Part shown: positions 9,073-18,061 of the stretch, piece after piece
Position numbering within the stretch: the first letter of the stretch is position 1
Layout: each line of letters begins with the position of its first letter
DNA from: Clavibacter michiganensis subsp. tessellarius
GTDB taxonomy: Bacteria; Actinomycetota; Actinomycetes; Actinomycetales; Microbacteriaceae
Direction: 5' to 3'
NCBI RefSeq assembly: GCF_021922985.1
Contig: NZ_CP040788.1
Span: 620,001 to 684,000, forward strand
Length of the DNA stretch: 64,000 bases
The notes under the pieces: model-generated
What the model saw: only the letters and a program-made list of their open reading frames with translations
What the model was told of the DNA's origin: nothing
Database searches by the model: none
Program-made: the position numbers and the translations under genes

Positions 9073-10550
9073 CGGACGGCGGCGTGCGCGCGGCGGCCGC
9101 GCACGACGGCTCCGGCGTCGACCCCGTCACCCACGCCGAAGCCCCCGGCACGGCGCGGGCTCGGGCGGTCGCGAGGCTCGGCATGTCCGCGGGCGAGGCG
9201 CGGGAGCTCGTCGCGGCCCTCCGGCCGACGGCGGGCATCGAGGGCGACCTCGACGCAGACGACGCACCGGAGATCATCGCGCGTTGCACCTGGTCCGGCA
9301 TCGCGGAGCCGGGTGACCGCGTCGCCGGTGCTGTCGTGGGGGTGCTGGGAGCTACGGGCGCCCTCGCTGCGGTGGTCGACGCGCGGGACGCGGACGCCGT
9401 CGTCGGCCGGATGGTCGACGCCGGGCTCGTCCTCGCCCCGGACAGCCGCGACGCCCTCGTCGACGAGGTGCGCGCCGCCCTCGACCGATGGCGGCCGCGG
9501 GTCGTGCGCACCGAGGCGATGGCCCGGCTGCACGCCGCACGCACCGTCGGCGCGGGCGTGCTGGTGCCCGGTGATCCCGCCTGGCCCGGCGGAGCCGACG
9601 ACCTCGGGCCCCATGCTCCGCTCGTCCTCTGGTGGACCGGCGAACAGCGGGCCCTGGCCGCCCTGTCGAGGTCCGTCGCGGTCGTCGGCGCCCGGGCCGC
9701 CACGGGATACGGGGAGCACGTCACGGCGGAGCTCGCCAGCGGGCTCGTCGACCGCGGCGTGGAGATCGTGTCGGGCGGGGCGTACGGGATCGACGGCGTC
9801 GCCCACCGAGCGGCGATCGCGTCCGGCGGCAGGACCGTCGCTTTCCTGGCCGGGGGCGTCGACCGCCTGTACCCGTCCGGGCACACGGAGCTCTTCGGCC
9901 GGATGCGACGGGACGGCGCCGTCGTGTCCGAGCTGCCCTGCGGCGCGTCGCCCACCCGCTGGAGGTTCCTCCTACGCAATCGACTCATCGCGGCCGTCAG
10001 CGCCGCCACCGTCGTGGTGGAGGCGGGAGCGCGCAGCGGGTCGCTCAACACCGCCAACCACGCGCTGGCGCTGGAGCGACCGCTGGGGGCGGTGCCCGGC
10101 CCCGTGACGAGCGTCTCCTCGTCCGGCTGCCACCGGCTGATCCGCGACTCCGGGGCCGTCTGCATCACCTCGGCGGAGGAGGCGATGGAGCTCGTCCCGG
10201 GCTGGAGCGGCAGCGCGGCGGAGGGGGCGCGCGGGCTCCCCCCGCAGTCGGCTGCGTCGCCCGCATCGCCGGGAGCGGCGCCGTCGCGGGGCGCCGCCGC
10301 GCGTCCGCGCGGCCCGGGTGTGGAGGAGGACGGGCGCGCGGCCTCGTCGGGGACGGATCGCACCGACGATCCGCGCGCGACGCGCGTGCTCGACGCGTTG
10401 AGCACGCGGCGCGGTCGGGAGACCTCCGACGTCGCGTCCCGGGCGGGGCTGGGCGTCGCGGAGACGTCCTCCGTCCTCGGGCGGCTCGAGCTGGAGGGCC
10501 TGGTCGCGCGTCCGGACGGGGGCTGGGTCCGGCGACCGGCGGCGCGATGA
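9069..10550 (+). CDS. dprA: DNA-processing protein DprA (Smf)
   Basis: 493 residues. The central Rossmann-type DprA domain is clear (VVGARAATGYG, SGGAYGIDGVAHRAA, FLAGGVDRLYP, VVVEAGARSGSLNTA), with the C-terminal winged-helix near 430-490. An N-terminal helical region precedes it. DprA loads RecA on incoming single-stranded DNA; many non-competent bacteria keep it. About 70 residues of Ala/Gly/Arg-rich linker join the Rossmann and winged-helix parts. The GTG start overlaps the comM stop by four bases. Confidence 0.93.
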   Translation: MTDGGVRAAAAHDGSGVDPVTHAEAPGTARARAVARLGMSAGEARELVAALRPTAGIEGDLDADDAPEIIARCTWSGIAEPGDRVAGAVVGVLGATGALAAVVDARDADAVVGRMVDAGLVLAPDSRDALVDEVRAALDRWRPRVVRTEAMARLHAARTVGAGVLVPGDPAWPGGADDLGPHAPLVLWWTGEQRALAALSRSVAVVGARAATGYGEHVTAELASGLVDRGVEIVSGGAYGIDGVAHRAAIASGGRTVAFLAGGVDRLYPSGHTELFGRMRRDGAVVSELPCGASPTRWRFLLRNRLIAAVSAATVVVEAGARSGSLNTANHALALERPLGAVPGPVTSVSSSGCHRLIRDSGAVCITSAEEAMELVPGWSGSAAEGARGLPPQSAASPASPGAAPSRGAAARPRGPGVEEDGRAASSGTDRTDDPRATRVLDALSTRRGRETSDVASRAGLGVAETSSVLGRLELEGLVARPDGGWVRRPAAR

Positions 10551-10623
10551 CCGTGGCCGCGCCGCGCGCGGACCGGCGCCGCCCCGGCCGGCGCGGAGGG
10601 CCCGGTCGCGGCGGAGGAGCACG

Positions 10624-10629
10624 TAGCCT
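10624..10629 (+). promoter_or_regulatory. -10 box TAGCCT, leaderless promoter of xerC
   Basis: TAGCCT ends six bases before the ATG at 10636. Confidence 0.6.
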
Positions 10630-10635
10630 TCCGGC

Positions 10636-11565
10636 ATGGAGACCCTCCGGACCGGTCGAACGCCCCTCGAGCAGGACATCGAGGACTTCGGCGTCGCGCT
10701 CCGGCTCGAGCGGGGGAGCTCGACGAACACCGTGCGGTCCTACGCGTCCGACCTGCACGACCTGGCTGCGCATGCCGCGAGGCAGGGCGTCACGGCCGCC
10801 GACGACCTCGACCTCGAGCTGCTGCGCGACTGGATGTGGCGCGCGTCCCAGGCGCGGCTCGCCCCCGCGACGCTCGCCCGGCGCTCCGCGGCCGTCCGCG
10901 GCTTCGGCGCGTGGCTCGTCCGCCAGGGTCGGATCGACGCAGATCCCGCGGCGCGTCTCAAGGCGCCCCGCGCCGGGGCGCATCTCCCGCGCGTCCTCGC
11001 CCGAGAGCAGATGTCGGCCCTCCTCGACGGGCTCGCAGCGCGCGCGGCGGAGGACGACCCGGTCGCCCTCCGCGACCTGGCGGCGGTCGAGCTGCTCTAC
11101 GCCTCGGCGCTCCGCGTCTCGGAGCTCACCGGGCTCGACGTCGGCGACGTCGACGCGTCCCGATTGACGGCGCGCGTGGTCGGCAAGGGCGACCGGGAGC
11201 GCGTCGTGCCGTTCGGCGTCCCCGCGGCCGAGGCGCTGGACGCCTACGTCACGCGCGGCCGGCCGCGTCTCGTCACCCCGCGGACAGGCGCTGCCCTGCT
11301 GCTCGGCGCGCGCGGCGGGCGACTCGGATCGCGTGCCGTCTACGGGCTCGTCGCCTCGCTCCTCGAGGGCATCCCCGGATCGGGTCCGCAGGGACCGCAC
11401 GCGCTCCGGCACACGGCCGCGACCCACCTCCTGGACGGCGGCGCGGACCTCCGCACCGTGCAGGAGATGCTCGGGCACGCCAGCCTCGGGACCACGCAGA
11501 TCTACACCCACGTCTCCGTGGACCGGCTGCGTCGCAGCTACGTGGGCGCGCACCCGCGGGCCTGA
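10636..11565 (+). CDS. xerC: Tyrosine recombinase XerC
   Basis: 309 residues, the usual Xer length. An N-terminal SAM-like DNA-binding domain (about 10-100, [15 protein letters not shown]) precedes the catalytic domain, whose active-site set is complete: Arg160 (SALRVSEL), Lys near 183 (GKGDRE), His255 and Arg258 (HALRH), His281 (LGHAS) and Tyr290 (IYTHVS). It resolves chromosome dimers at dif. No attachment site or phage gene is nearby, so it is not read as an integrase. The last bases of the gene belong to the first unit of a 42-bp tandem repeat. Confidence 0.92.
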   Translation: METLRTGRTPLEQDIEDFGVALRLERGSSTNTVRSYASDLHDLAAHAARQGVTAADDLDLELLRDWMWRASQARLAPATLARRSAAVRGFGAWLVRQGRIDADPAARLKAPRAGAHLPRVLAREQMSALLDGLAARAAEDDPVALRDLAAVELLYASALRVSELTGLDVGDVDASRLTARVVGKGDRERVVPFGVPAAEALDAYVTRGRPRLVTPRTGAALLLGARGGRLGSRAVYGLVASLLEGIPGSGPQGPHALRHTAATHLLDGGADLRTVQEMLGHASLGTTQIYTHVSVDRLRRSYVGAHPRA

Positions 11566-11725
11566 GACGTGGACGAGCGCGTCTCCCGGTACGCACCGCG
11601 GGCTCGCGACGCGGACGAGCGCGCCTCCCGATGCGCATCGCGGGCTCGCGACGCGAACGGACGCGTCCGACCCGCGCCCACCCGCGGGCTCGTGACGCGG
11701 ACGGACGCGTCCGCGCGGGCGGCTC
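11552..11725. repeat. Degenerate 42-44 bp tandem repeat, about four units, in the xerC/M23 convergent gap
   Basis: The CGCGGGC core recurs with the GGG at 11558, 11600, 11642 and 11686. Units 1 and 2 are the closest pair; later units diverge in the middle but keep GACGCGGACG. Unit 1 begins inside the xerC 3' end. The period of 42 keeps reading frames open, so long spurious ORFs cross it, but no convincing protein is encoded. The 11566-11947 gap holds this array, the repeat at 11827-11923, and no gene. Confidence 0.75.
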
Positions 11726-11826
11726 GACGCAGGCCCTCCGTGGTGGTCGGTCGGCGGTCTCCGCGCTCGCGAGAGGGGACCGATCGTCAGTGTCAGCCGA
11801 CACGCGCACCCGGAGGCGGATCGTCG

Positions 11827-11923
11827 CGCCCGCCCGCCCGCCCGCCCGCCCGTGCGCCCGTACGCACGTCCGCACGTACGCCCGGACGTACGCCCGGACG
11901 CGCGCCCGGACGCGCGCTCGATC
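11827..11923. repeat. CCCG homopolymeric run and 12-bp tandem repeat
   Basis: A run of CGCC/CCCG units (11827-11853) is followed by 12-base units of the form GTACGCCCGGAC: two perfect copies at 11876-11899, then variants at 11860-11871, 11900-11911 and 11912-11923. It lies just downstream of the M23 gene's stop on the opposite strand. Confidence 0.75.
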
Positions 11924-11947
11924 GCGCGCGCAGCCGAGCCCGCCACG

Positions 11948-12715
11948 TCACGGGTCGAGCGGCAGCAGCACCGCGTGGCGGAGGGAGGCGAGGAGCAGGG
12001 CCGGATCCACGTACTCGCCGACGAGCCGGGCGCCGAGATGGACTCCGCCGTCGGGCTCGTGCCGGGGCTCGACGGCCACGGTGCCGATGACCTGCCCGGC
12101 CGACACCCGCTCGCCGGCCGAGACGGCCGGGACGACGGGCTCCACGGAGGACACGAGCCCGTCCGCGTGACGGATGCTCACGACGGGCCGGTCGACCACG
12201 ACGCCCGCGAAGGACACCGTGCCGTCGGCCGGCGCCAGGACCTCGGCGCCCGGATCCGCCGCGACGTCGATGCCGCGGTGGCCCGGGCCGTACGCGGTGG
12301 TGGGAGGCGAGAACGGGCGGGTGATGAGGTGCGGGGGCCGCACCGGCCACTGCCATCGGGGCGCCGCCGACGATGTCGACGCGGGTCCACGGCCCGCGCC
12401 GCCGACATCCGCGGACACCGGGGCGGGCGATGCCGACCCTCGGCCGTCGCCGGTCGCGGAAGCGGCGACCGCGCGCGGGACCGGCCCGACCGCCTCCGCC
12501 GTCCCGCTCGGGCAGGCGGGCGCCACGGCCAGGCCGAACGCCATCCCGGCGATGAGGACGGCGCTGCCGGCCGCCCGGACCGTCCTGCGCCCCCGTCCCC
12601 CTTCCCGGCAGCATGCCGGAAGCCGCAGGCCGTCCGCGCCCGCCGCCGCGGATCCCGCCGGCCGCGTCGCCCGCCCCGCCGACGGCGAGCCCGTGAGCGC
12701 CCGAGTCCCGGTCAT
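11948..12715 (-). CDS. M23 (LytM-type) peptidase-domain protein, exported
   Basis: 255 residues from the preferred ATG at 12715. One hydrophobic segment (TVRAAGSAVLIAGMAFGLAV, near 50) acts as signal or anchor, followed by an Ala/Pro/Ser linker and a C-terminal M23 domain. Zinc ligands His and Asp are seen in GHRGID, and the last His in GGVHLGAR, but the preceding catalytic His of the usual HxH is Gly. Many actinobacterial M23 proteins show this, so it may be a cell-wall-binding or activator protein rather than an active hydrolase. An in-frame GTG at 12850 would add an Arg-rich N-terminus made of repeat DNA, judged unlikely. Confidence 0.8.
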   Translation of the reverse strand: MTGTRALTGSPSAGRATRPAGSAAAGADGLRLPACCREGGRGRRTVRAAGSAVLIAGMAFGLAVAPACPSGTAEAVGPVPRAVAASATGDGRGSASPAPVSADVGGAGRGPASTSSAAPRWQWPVRPPHLITRPFSPPTTAYGPGHRGIDVAADPGAEVLAPADGTVSFAGVVVDRPVVSIRHADGLVSSVEPVVPAVSAGERVSAGQVIGTVAVEPRHEPDGGVHLGARLVGEYVDPALLLASLRHAVLLPLDP

Positions 12716-12736
12716 GGCCTGTGTCCCCGCCCGTCC

Positions 12737-12850
12737 CACACGCACCCGCACCTGGTCCCGGTCCCGCCCCCGCTGCCGCACCCGCTGCCGCCCCCGCTCC
12801 CGCTGCCGCACCCGCATCCGCATCCGCTCCCGCCTCCCGTCCCGCGACAC
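12737..12850. repeat. Hexamer-like low-complexity tract upstream of the M23 gene
   Basis: Plus strand reads as repeated CCGCTS/CCGCAC/CATCCG-type hexamers with almost no A. On the minus strand it would encode alternating Arg-x residues ahead of the M23 protein. Best read as a simple repeat in the M23/symporter intergenic region. Confidence 0.6.
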
Positions 12851-12944
12851 CCCGCGCGCCGTCGTCCCGGGTCAGGATGCGCGCCCGCTAGCACGCCCGC
12901 CGCGGGGCGACCCGCACCGCGGAGAAGTGGCAGAGTGGTCCGTT

Positions 12945-14402
12945 GTGAACGAGACGACGACCCCCCGGGATGACAAGAAGCTCCAGCGACGCGCGATCGG
13001 GCTGGCCGTCTCGGCCGCGGTGGGGGGCTTCCTCTTCGGGTTCGACTCCTCGGTCATCAACGGCGCGGTGTCCGCGATCCAGGGTCGCTTCGAGCTGAGC
13101 GAGACGCTCATCGGCTTCGCGGTCGCGAGCGCGCTCCTCGGCTGCGCCCTCGGCGCCTACCTCGCCGGCCGCATCGCGGACCGCTTCGGGCGGCGCTGGA
13201 CCATGATCGCGGGCGCGTTCTTCTTCTTCGTCAGCGCCTTCGGCTCCGGCTTCGCGTTCAGCGTCTGGGACCTCACCATCTGGCGCGTCGTCGGCGGCCT
13301 CGGCATCGGGATCGCCTCGGTCGTGGCCCCCGCCTACATCGCGGAGATCTCGCCGAAGCTCCTCCGCGGCCGGCTCGCGTCGCTCCAGCAGCTCGCGATC
13401 ACGCTCGGCATCTTCACCGCCCTCCTCTCGGACGCGGTCTTCTCCGGCGCCGCGGGCGGCGCGTCCGAGGGCTTCTGGTTCGGCCTCGAGGCGTGGCGCT
13501 GGATGCTCCTCGTCTGCGCGATCCCGGCCGTGATCTACGGCTTCCTCGCCTTCCGCCTGCCGGAGTCCCCGCGCTTCCTGGTGGAGAAGGGCCGCAAGGA
13601 CGAGGCGCAGGAGATCCTCGCGAGCGTCTGGAAGCAGGAGGACATCGACCGCGCGAGCCGCGACCTCGAGCGCCAGATCGAGGAGGACCGCGTCGCCAAG
13701 CGCACGGGGACGCTCCGCGGCAACAAGCTGGGCCTCCAGGGCATCGTCTGGATCGGCATCATCCTGTCGGTGTTCCAGCAGTTCGTCGGCATCAACGTGA
13801 TCTTCTACTACTCCACGACGCTCTGGCAGGCCGTCGGCTTCGACGAGTCCCAGTCGCTCACGACCTCGGTCATCACCGCCGTCACGAACGTCGCCGTCAC
13901 CTTCATCGCCATCGCGCTCGTCGACCGCATCGGCCGCCGCCCGATCCTGCTGACCGGCTCGCTCGCGATGGCCGTATCCCTCGCCGTTATGGCCATCTGC
14001 TTCAGCCAGTCCGCGACCGTCGACGGAGAGGTCGCCCTGCCGCAGCCCTTCGGCGTCATCGCGATCATCGCGGCCAACGTCTTCGTCATCGGGTTCGGCG
14101 CCTCGTGGGGCCCGCTCGTCTGGGTGCTGCTCGGCGAGATCTTCCCGAACCGCATCCGCGCGAAGGCGCTCGGCGTCGCCGCGATGGCCCAGTGGATCGC
14201 CAACTTCGCCATCACGGTCTCGTTCCCCGCGCTCTCCGCGTTCTCGCTGCCCTTCACCTACGGCATGTACGCCGCGTTCGCCGCCCTCTCGTTCGTCTTC
14301 GTCCTCACGAAGATCCCCGAGACCAACGGCATGTCGCTCGAGGAGGCCGAGACGCTCTTCGTCGACAAGCCCAAGAAGCGCAAGGACGCGGCGCGCGCCT
14401 GA
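12945..14402 (+). CDS. Sugar porter family MFS transporter (sugar/proton symporter)
   Basis: 485 residues, 12 predicted membrane helices. Sugar-porter signatures are all present: GFDSSVINGAV in helix 1, RIADRFGRR in the 2-3 loop, PESPRFLVEKGR before the central loop, QQFVGINVIFYYS in helix 7, DRIGRRP, and PETNGMSLEE at the C-terminus. Closest by motif to bacterial glucose, xylose or arabinose symporters; the substrate cannot be set from sequence. The GTG at 12945 gives a family-like N-terminus; a second GTG at 12927 is in frame, and neither has an ideal ribosome binding site. It stands alone, divergent from the M23 gene. Confidence 0.9.
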   Translation: MNETTTPRDDKKLQRRAIGLAVSAAVGGFLFGFDSSVINGAVSAIQGRFELSETLIGFAVASALLGCALGAYLAGRIADRFGRRWTMIAGAFFFFVSAFGSGFAFSVWDLTIWRVVGGLGIGIASVVAPAYIAEISPKLLRGRLASLQQLAITLGIFTALLSDAVFSGAAGGASEGFWFGLEAWRWMLLVCAIPAVIYGFLAFRLPESPRFLVEKGRKDEAQEILASVWKQEDIDRASRDLERQIEEDRVAKRTGTLRGNKLGLQGIVWIGIILSVFQQFVGINVIFYYSTTLWQAVGFDESQSLTTSVITAVTNVAVTFIAIALVDRIGRRPILLTGSLAMAVSLAVMAICFSQSATVDGEVALPQPFGVIAIIAANVFVIGFGASWGPLVWVLLGEIFPNRIRAKALGVAAMAQWIANFAITVSFPALSAFSLPFTYGMYAAFAALSFVFVLTKIPETNGMSLEEAETLFVDKPKKRKDAARA

Positions 14403-14438
14403 TCCGCCGCGCCGCCCGGCGCAGCGCCCCGCGGGTGC

Positions 14439-14471
14439 TACCATCGAGCAGCACCCGATCCAGGTCGGGTG
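14439..14471 (+). promoter_or_regulatory. Candidate rpsB promoter (-10 TACCAT) and 5' leader hairpin
   Basis: TACCAT lies at 14439-14444. A hairpin with a 7-bp stem, CACCCGA (14452-14458) and TCGGGTG (14465-14471), begins where the transcript should start. The leader to rpsB would be about 190 bases, long for this genome, suggesting leader control, but I cannot show S2 binding. Confidence 0.4.
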
Positions 14472-14640
14472 ACTACGCGTGCCCATCAGGCCTCCGCATC
14501 CACTCGGTCTCCTCGTGGCGATGATCCCAATCGCCGAAGGAGCGGATGCGCGCCGGGCACCAGGATCAGCGGTCGTCCCGACCGCCGAGCGAACCGACGA
14601 GGCGCGCCGCGTGAGCGCGCGCCGGAACAGGAGTACGGCC

Positions 14641-15588
14641 ATGGCCGTCGTCACCATCCGCCAGCTGCTCGACTGCGGCGTCCACTTCGGTCACCCGAAG
14701 ACGCGCTGGAACCCGAAGATGAAGCGCTTCATCTTCACCGAGCGCTCCGGCATCTACATCATCGACCTGCAGCAGTCGCTGGCCCTCATCGACAAGGCCT
14801 ACGACTTCGTCAAGGAGACCGTCGCCCACGGCGGCACCATCCTCTTCGTCGGCACGAAGAAGCAGGCGCAGGAGTCCATCGCCGAGCAGGCGCAGCGCGT
14901 CGGCCAGCCCTACGTGAACCAGCGCTGGCTGGGTGGTCTGCTGACCAACTTCCAGACCGTGCACAAGCGCCTCAACCGCCTCAAGGAGCTCGACCTCGTC
15001 GACTTCGACGACACGACGCGCGGCTTCACCAAGAAGGAGCTCCTCATCCAGCGTCGCGAGCGCGACAAGCTGGAGAAGAGCCTCGGCGGCATCCGGAACC
15101 TCACCAAGACGCCGTCGGCGATGTGGGTCGTGGACACCAAGAAGGAGCACCTCGCCATCGACGAGGCGCGCAAGCTCGGCATCCCCGTCATCGGCATCCT
15201 CGACACCAACTGCGACCCCGACGAGGTCCAGTACCCGATCCCGGGCAACGACGACGCGATCCGCTCCGTCGCGCTGCTGACGCGCATCATCGCCGACGCC
15301 GCCGCCGAGGGCCTCATCCAGCGCCACCAGAAGCCCGACGCCGAGGGCTCCGCCCCCGCCGAGCCGCTGGCCGACTGGGAGCGCGAGCTCCTCGAGCAGG
15401 GCGACGCCGCGAAGGCCGCGCTGCCCGTCGAGGAGAACGACGTCGACGCCGAGGTCTCCGCCAAGAACGAGGCGAAGTCCGAGGACGAGGTCGCCGCCCC
15501 CGTGCACGCCCCCGAGTCCGACGACGCCACCGAGGCGAAGATCGAGGCCGAGGCGACCGACGCCGAGAAGGCGCCTGCCTCCGAGTAG
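14641..15588 (+). CDS. rpsB: 30S ribosomal protein S2
   Basis: 315 residues. The uS2 domain is complete ([53 protein letters not shown]). The last 80 residues are an acidic Ala/Glu tail beyond the usual 230-250 residues, as in other actinobacteria. The ATG at 14641 has AGGAG (14629-14633) at good spacing; in-frame starts further upstream lie in the leader and give non-S2 sequence. Followed by an 18-bp hairpin and then tsf. Confidence 0.96.
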   Translation: MAVVTIRQLLDCGVHFGHPKTRWNPKMKRFIFTERSGIYIIDLQQSLALIDKAYDFVKETVAHGGTILFVGTKKQAQESIAEQAQRVGQPYVNQRWLGGLLTNFQTVHKRLNRLKELDLVDFDDTTRGFTKKELLIQRRERDKLEKSLGGIRNLTKTPSAMWVVDTKKEHLAIDEARKLGIPVIGILDTNCDPDEVQYPIPGNDDAIRSVALLTRIIADAAAEGLIQRHQKPDAEGSAPAEPLADWERELLEQGDAAKAALPVEENDVDAEVSAKNEAKSEDEVAAPVHAPESDDATEAKIEAEATDAEKAPASE

Positions 15589-15606
15589 TCCGACCACACG
15601 CACCAT

Positions 15607-15646
15607 CCCGACGGGCGGGCGCGGGGAACCGCGTCCGCCCGTCGGG
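15607..15646 (+). terminator. 18-bp hairpin between rpsB and tsf
   Basis: Arms 15607-15624 and 15629-15646 pair over 18 positions with one G-T wobble around a GGAA tetraloop. There is no T tract. It may partially terminate rpsB transcription or stabilise its mRNA end before tsf. Confidence 0.65.
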
Positions 15647-15699
15647 CTCTCACCACCGGCTGAACCCCGGATCATCACCTACAGAAGGAGTCCATGAGC

Positions 15700-16527
15700 A
15701 TGGCGAACTTCACTGCCGCTGACGTCAAGGAGCTGCGCGACCGCCTCGGCGCCGGCATGATGGACAGCAAGAACGCGCTGGTCGAGGCCGACGGCGACAT
15801 CGAGAAGGCCATCGAGATCCTGCGTCTCAAGGGCCAGAAGGGCAACGCCAAGCGCGGCGACCGCTCCACCGCCGAGGGCCTCGTCGCCGCGTCCGAGGAG
15901 GGCGGCGCCGCCACCCTCATCGAGCTCGCGTGCGAGACCGACTTCGTCGCCAAGAACGACAAGTTCATCGCGCTGTCCGAGTCCGTCCTCGCCGCGGTCG
16001 TCGCGGCCGGCGCGTCCACCGTCGAGGAGGCCCTCCAGGCCCCCGCCGGCGAGCAGACCGTCGACCAGCTGATCAGCGACCAGGCGGCCATCCTCGGCGA
16101 GAAGATCGCGCTCCGCCGCGTCGCCCGCCTCGCCGGCGAGCACCAGGAGGTCTACCTCCACCGCACGTCGAAGGACCTCCCGCCCCAGGTCGGCGTCGTC
16201 GTCGACTACTCGGGCACGGACGCCGAGACGGCGCGCAGCATCGCCCAGCACATCGCGTTCGCGAACCCCGAGTACCTCGCCCGCGAGGACGTCCCGTCCG
16301 ACAAGGTCGAGGCCGAGCGCGCGATCGTCACCGAGATCTCCCGCAACGAGGGCAAGCCCGAGGCCGCCCTGCCGAAGATCATCGAGGGTCGCCTCACCGG
16401 CTACTTCAAGCAGGTCGCGCTCCTCGAGCAGGACTACGCGAAGGACAACAAGCAGTCGGTCAAGAAGGTCGTCGAGGCTGCGGGCCTCACGATCACGGGC
16501 TTCGCCCGCTTCAAGGTCGGCGCCTAG
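15700..16527 (+). CDS. tsf: Translation elongation factor Ts
   Basis: 275 residues. N-terminal UBA-like domain ([20 protein letters not shown]) and the EF-Tu-contacting TDFVAKN motif (near residue 82) are clear. It exchanges GDP for GTP on EF-Tu. AAGGAG (15685-15690) serves either ATG 15694 or ATG 15700; the latter has the better 9-base spacing and the family N-terminus [11 protein letters not shown] strong hairpin follows the stop. Confidence 0.96.
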   Translation: MANFTAADVKELRDRLGAGMMDSKNALVEADGDIEKAIEILRLKGQKGNAKRGDRSTAEGLVAASEEGGAATLIELACETDFVAKNDKFIALSESVLAAVVAAGASTVEEALQAPAGEQTVDQLISDQAAILGEKIALRRVARLAGEHQEVYLHRTSKDLPPQVGVVVDYSGTDAETARSIAQHIAFANPEYLAREDVPSDKVEAERAIVTEISRNEGKPEAALPKIIEGRLTGYFKQVALLEQDYAKDNKQSVKKVVEAAGLTITGFARFKVGA

Positions 16528-16537
16528 CACCACCACG

Positions 16538-16568
16538 GGGAGCCCGGGTCATCGCGACCCGGGCTCCC
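16538..16568 (+). terminator. 13-bp terminator-like hairpin after tsf
   Basis: GGGAGCCCGGGTC (16538-16550) pairs perfectly with 16556-16568 around ATCGC, followed by TTCTCC. It is the clearest terminator shape in this part of the window. Confidence 0.75.
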
Positions 16569-16627
16569 TTCTCCATGCCCGGGCGAGGTCCGGCCGCGAT
16601 CCGCGGTCGTCCGGCCGGGCGCCACAG

Positions 16628-16633
16628 TAGATT
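16628..16633 (+). promoter_or_regulatory. -10 box TAGATT for pyrH
   Basis: TAGATT stands after the tsf terminator and gives pyrH a leader of about 40 bases. Confidence 0.5.
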
Positions 16634-16679
16634 GGACCGGGGCCGGATGCGGCTCGGACCGAGGGACGGGAACAGCAGC

Positions 16680-17396
16680 ATGACCGATCAGACCACCAGG
16701 CGCCGCGTCCTCCTCAAGCTCTCGGGGGAGTCGTTCGGCGGCGGCCAGATGGGCGTCGACCCGGACGTCGTGAGCGCCCTCGCCCGCGAGATCGCCGAGG
16801 CCGCGCAGACCGTCGAGGTCGCCATCGTCGTGGGCGGCGGCAACTTCTTCCGCGGCGCGCAGCTCTCGCAGCGCGGCATGGACCGCGGCCGCGCCGACTA
16901 CATGGGCATGCTCGGCACCGTGATGAACGCCCTCGCCCTGCAGGACTTCCTCGAGCAGGCCGGCGCCGCGACGCGCGTGCAGTCCGCCATCTCGATGACG
17001 CAGGTCGCCGAGCCGTACATCCCCCGCCGCGCGGAGCGCCACCTCGAGAAGGGCCGCATCGTCATCTTCGGCGCCGGCGCCGGGCTGCCGTACTTCTCCA
17101 CCGACACCGTGGCCGCCCAGCGCGCGCTGGAGATCCAGGCCGTCGAGGTCCTCGTCGCCAAGAACGGCGTCGACGGCGTCTACACGGGGGACCCGCGCAC
17201 GGATCCGTCCGCGACGCTCCTCGACACCCTCACCTACCAGGACGCGCTCCAGCAGGGCCTCAAGGTCGTCGACTCGACGGCCTTCAGCCTCTGCATGGAC
17301 AACGACATGAAGATGGTCGTCTTCGGCATGGAGCCGGGCGGCAACGTCACGCGCGCCATCCGGGGCGAGCGCATCGGCACGATCGTCTCCAACTGA
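16680..17396 (+). CDS. pyrH: Uridylate kinase (UMP kinase)
   Basis: 238 residues, the normal length. Amino-acid-kinase fold motifs: [12 protein letters not shown] at the start, [11 protein letters not shown] near 58, the [16 protein letters not shown] helix, and [13 protein letters not shown] near 162. It converts UMP to UDP and is the essential bacterial type, unrelated to eukaryotic UMP/CMP kinase. It has its own promoter and is followed by a hairpin before frr, so the rpsB-tsf-pyrH-frr order is conserved but not a single uninterrupted transcript. Confidence 0.96.
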   Translation: MTDQTTRRRVLLKLSGESFGGGQMGVDPDVVSALAREIAEAAQTVEVAIVVGGGNFFRGAQLSQRGMDRGRADYMGMLGTVMNALALQDFLEQAGAATRVQSAISMTQVAEPYIPRRAERHLEKGRIVIFGAGAGLPYFSTDTVAAQRALEIQAVEVLVAKNGVDGVYTGDPRTDPSATLLDTLTYQDALQQGLKVVDSTAFSLCMDNDMKMVVFGMEPGGNVTRAIRGERIGTIVSN

Positions 17397-17397
17397 C

Positions 17398-17442
17398 GAG
17401 GCCCCGCCCGCCGGTCCCGCGGCCGCGCCGGGCGGGCGCCTC
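17398..17442 (+). terminator. Imperfect hairpin after pyrH
   Basis: GAGGC-CCCGCCCG (17398-17410) pairs with CGGGCGGGCGCCTC (17429-17442) with one bulge and a large loop. No T tract. Confidence 0.5.
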
Positions 17443-17455
17443 TCCCCATCCGCGT

Positions 17456-17461
17456 TAAGAT
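17456..17461 (+). promoter_or_regulatory. -10 box TAAGAT for frr
   Basis: TAAGAT gives frr a leader of about 35 bases that carries a good ribosome binding site (GAAGGAG). Confidence 0.5.
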
Positions 17462-17503
17462 CGATCGGGCGCCTGCCGCGCCCGCGCTACCGAAGGAGAA
17501 CCC

Positions 17504-18061
17504 GTGACCGTCGCCGAAGTCCTCGCAGATGCCCGAGACCGGATGGGCAAGGCCGTCGAGTCGGTGAAGGAGGACTTCGGATCCGTGCGCACGGGCCGTG
17601 CCAACCCCGCCCTCTTCCAGAAGGTCCTGGTCGAGTACTACGGCAGCCCCACGCCGCTCGGCCAGCTCGCGAGCATGAACAACCCGGAGGCGCGGACGCT
17701 CATCGTCACGCCCTACGACAAGACCGCGCTCAAAGAGATCGAGAAGGCGCTCGTCAACGTCCCCAACCTCAGCGCGACGGTCGGCAACGACGGCGAGATG
17801 GTCCGGCTGACGCTCCCCGAGCTCACGGAGGACCGCCGCAAGGAGTTCGTGAAGATCGTCCGCGGCAAGGCCGAGGAGGGACGCGTGAGCGTCCGCAACA
17901 TCCGACGCCGCTCCAAGGACGAGCTGGACGCGCTGAAGGGCGAGGTCGGCGACGACGAGGTGGCCCGCGGCGAGAAGGAGCTCGAGGCCCTCACGAAGAC
18001 GCACACCGACCAGGTAGACGACGCGCTGAAGCGCAAAGAGACCGAACTCCTCGAGGTCTAG
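17504..18061 (+). CDS. frr: Ribosome recycling factor
   Basis: 185 residues, exact family length. Two-domain RRF: long three-helix bundle ([19 protein letters not shown] at the start, [31 protein letters not shown]) with the beta domain between. With EF-G it splits post-termination ribosomes. GTG start with GAAGGAG six bases upstream. cdsA begins on the base after the stop. Confidence 0.97.
   Translation: MTVAEVLADARDRMGKAVESVKEDFGSVRTGRANPALFQKVLVEYYGSPTPLGQLASMNNPEARTLIVTPYDKTALKEIEKALVNVPNLSATVGNDGEMVRLTLPELTEDRRKEFVKIVRGKAEEGRVSVRNIRRRSKDELDALKGEVGDDEVARGEKELEALTKTHTDQVDDALKRKETELLEV

Noticed and set aside
7525..10550. Evidence for natural competence (comM, dprA)
   Set aside because: Both are widespread in non-competent actinobacteria and no comEA/comEC or pilus gene is in the window.
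10636..11565. Phage or integrative-element integrase
   Set aside because: Standard XerC length and full Xer catalytic set, in the conserved dprA-xerC location, with no att-like repeats or phage genes nearby.
11566..11947. CRISPR-like array in the xerC/M23 gap
   Set aside because: Repeats are contiguous and degenerate (42 and 12 bp), without unique spacers of constant length or cas genes.
11569..12090. Arg-rich 173-residue protein in the repeat region
   Set aside because: Composition follows the repeat DNA, with no supporting start signal, and it runs into the antisense of the M23 gene.
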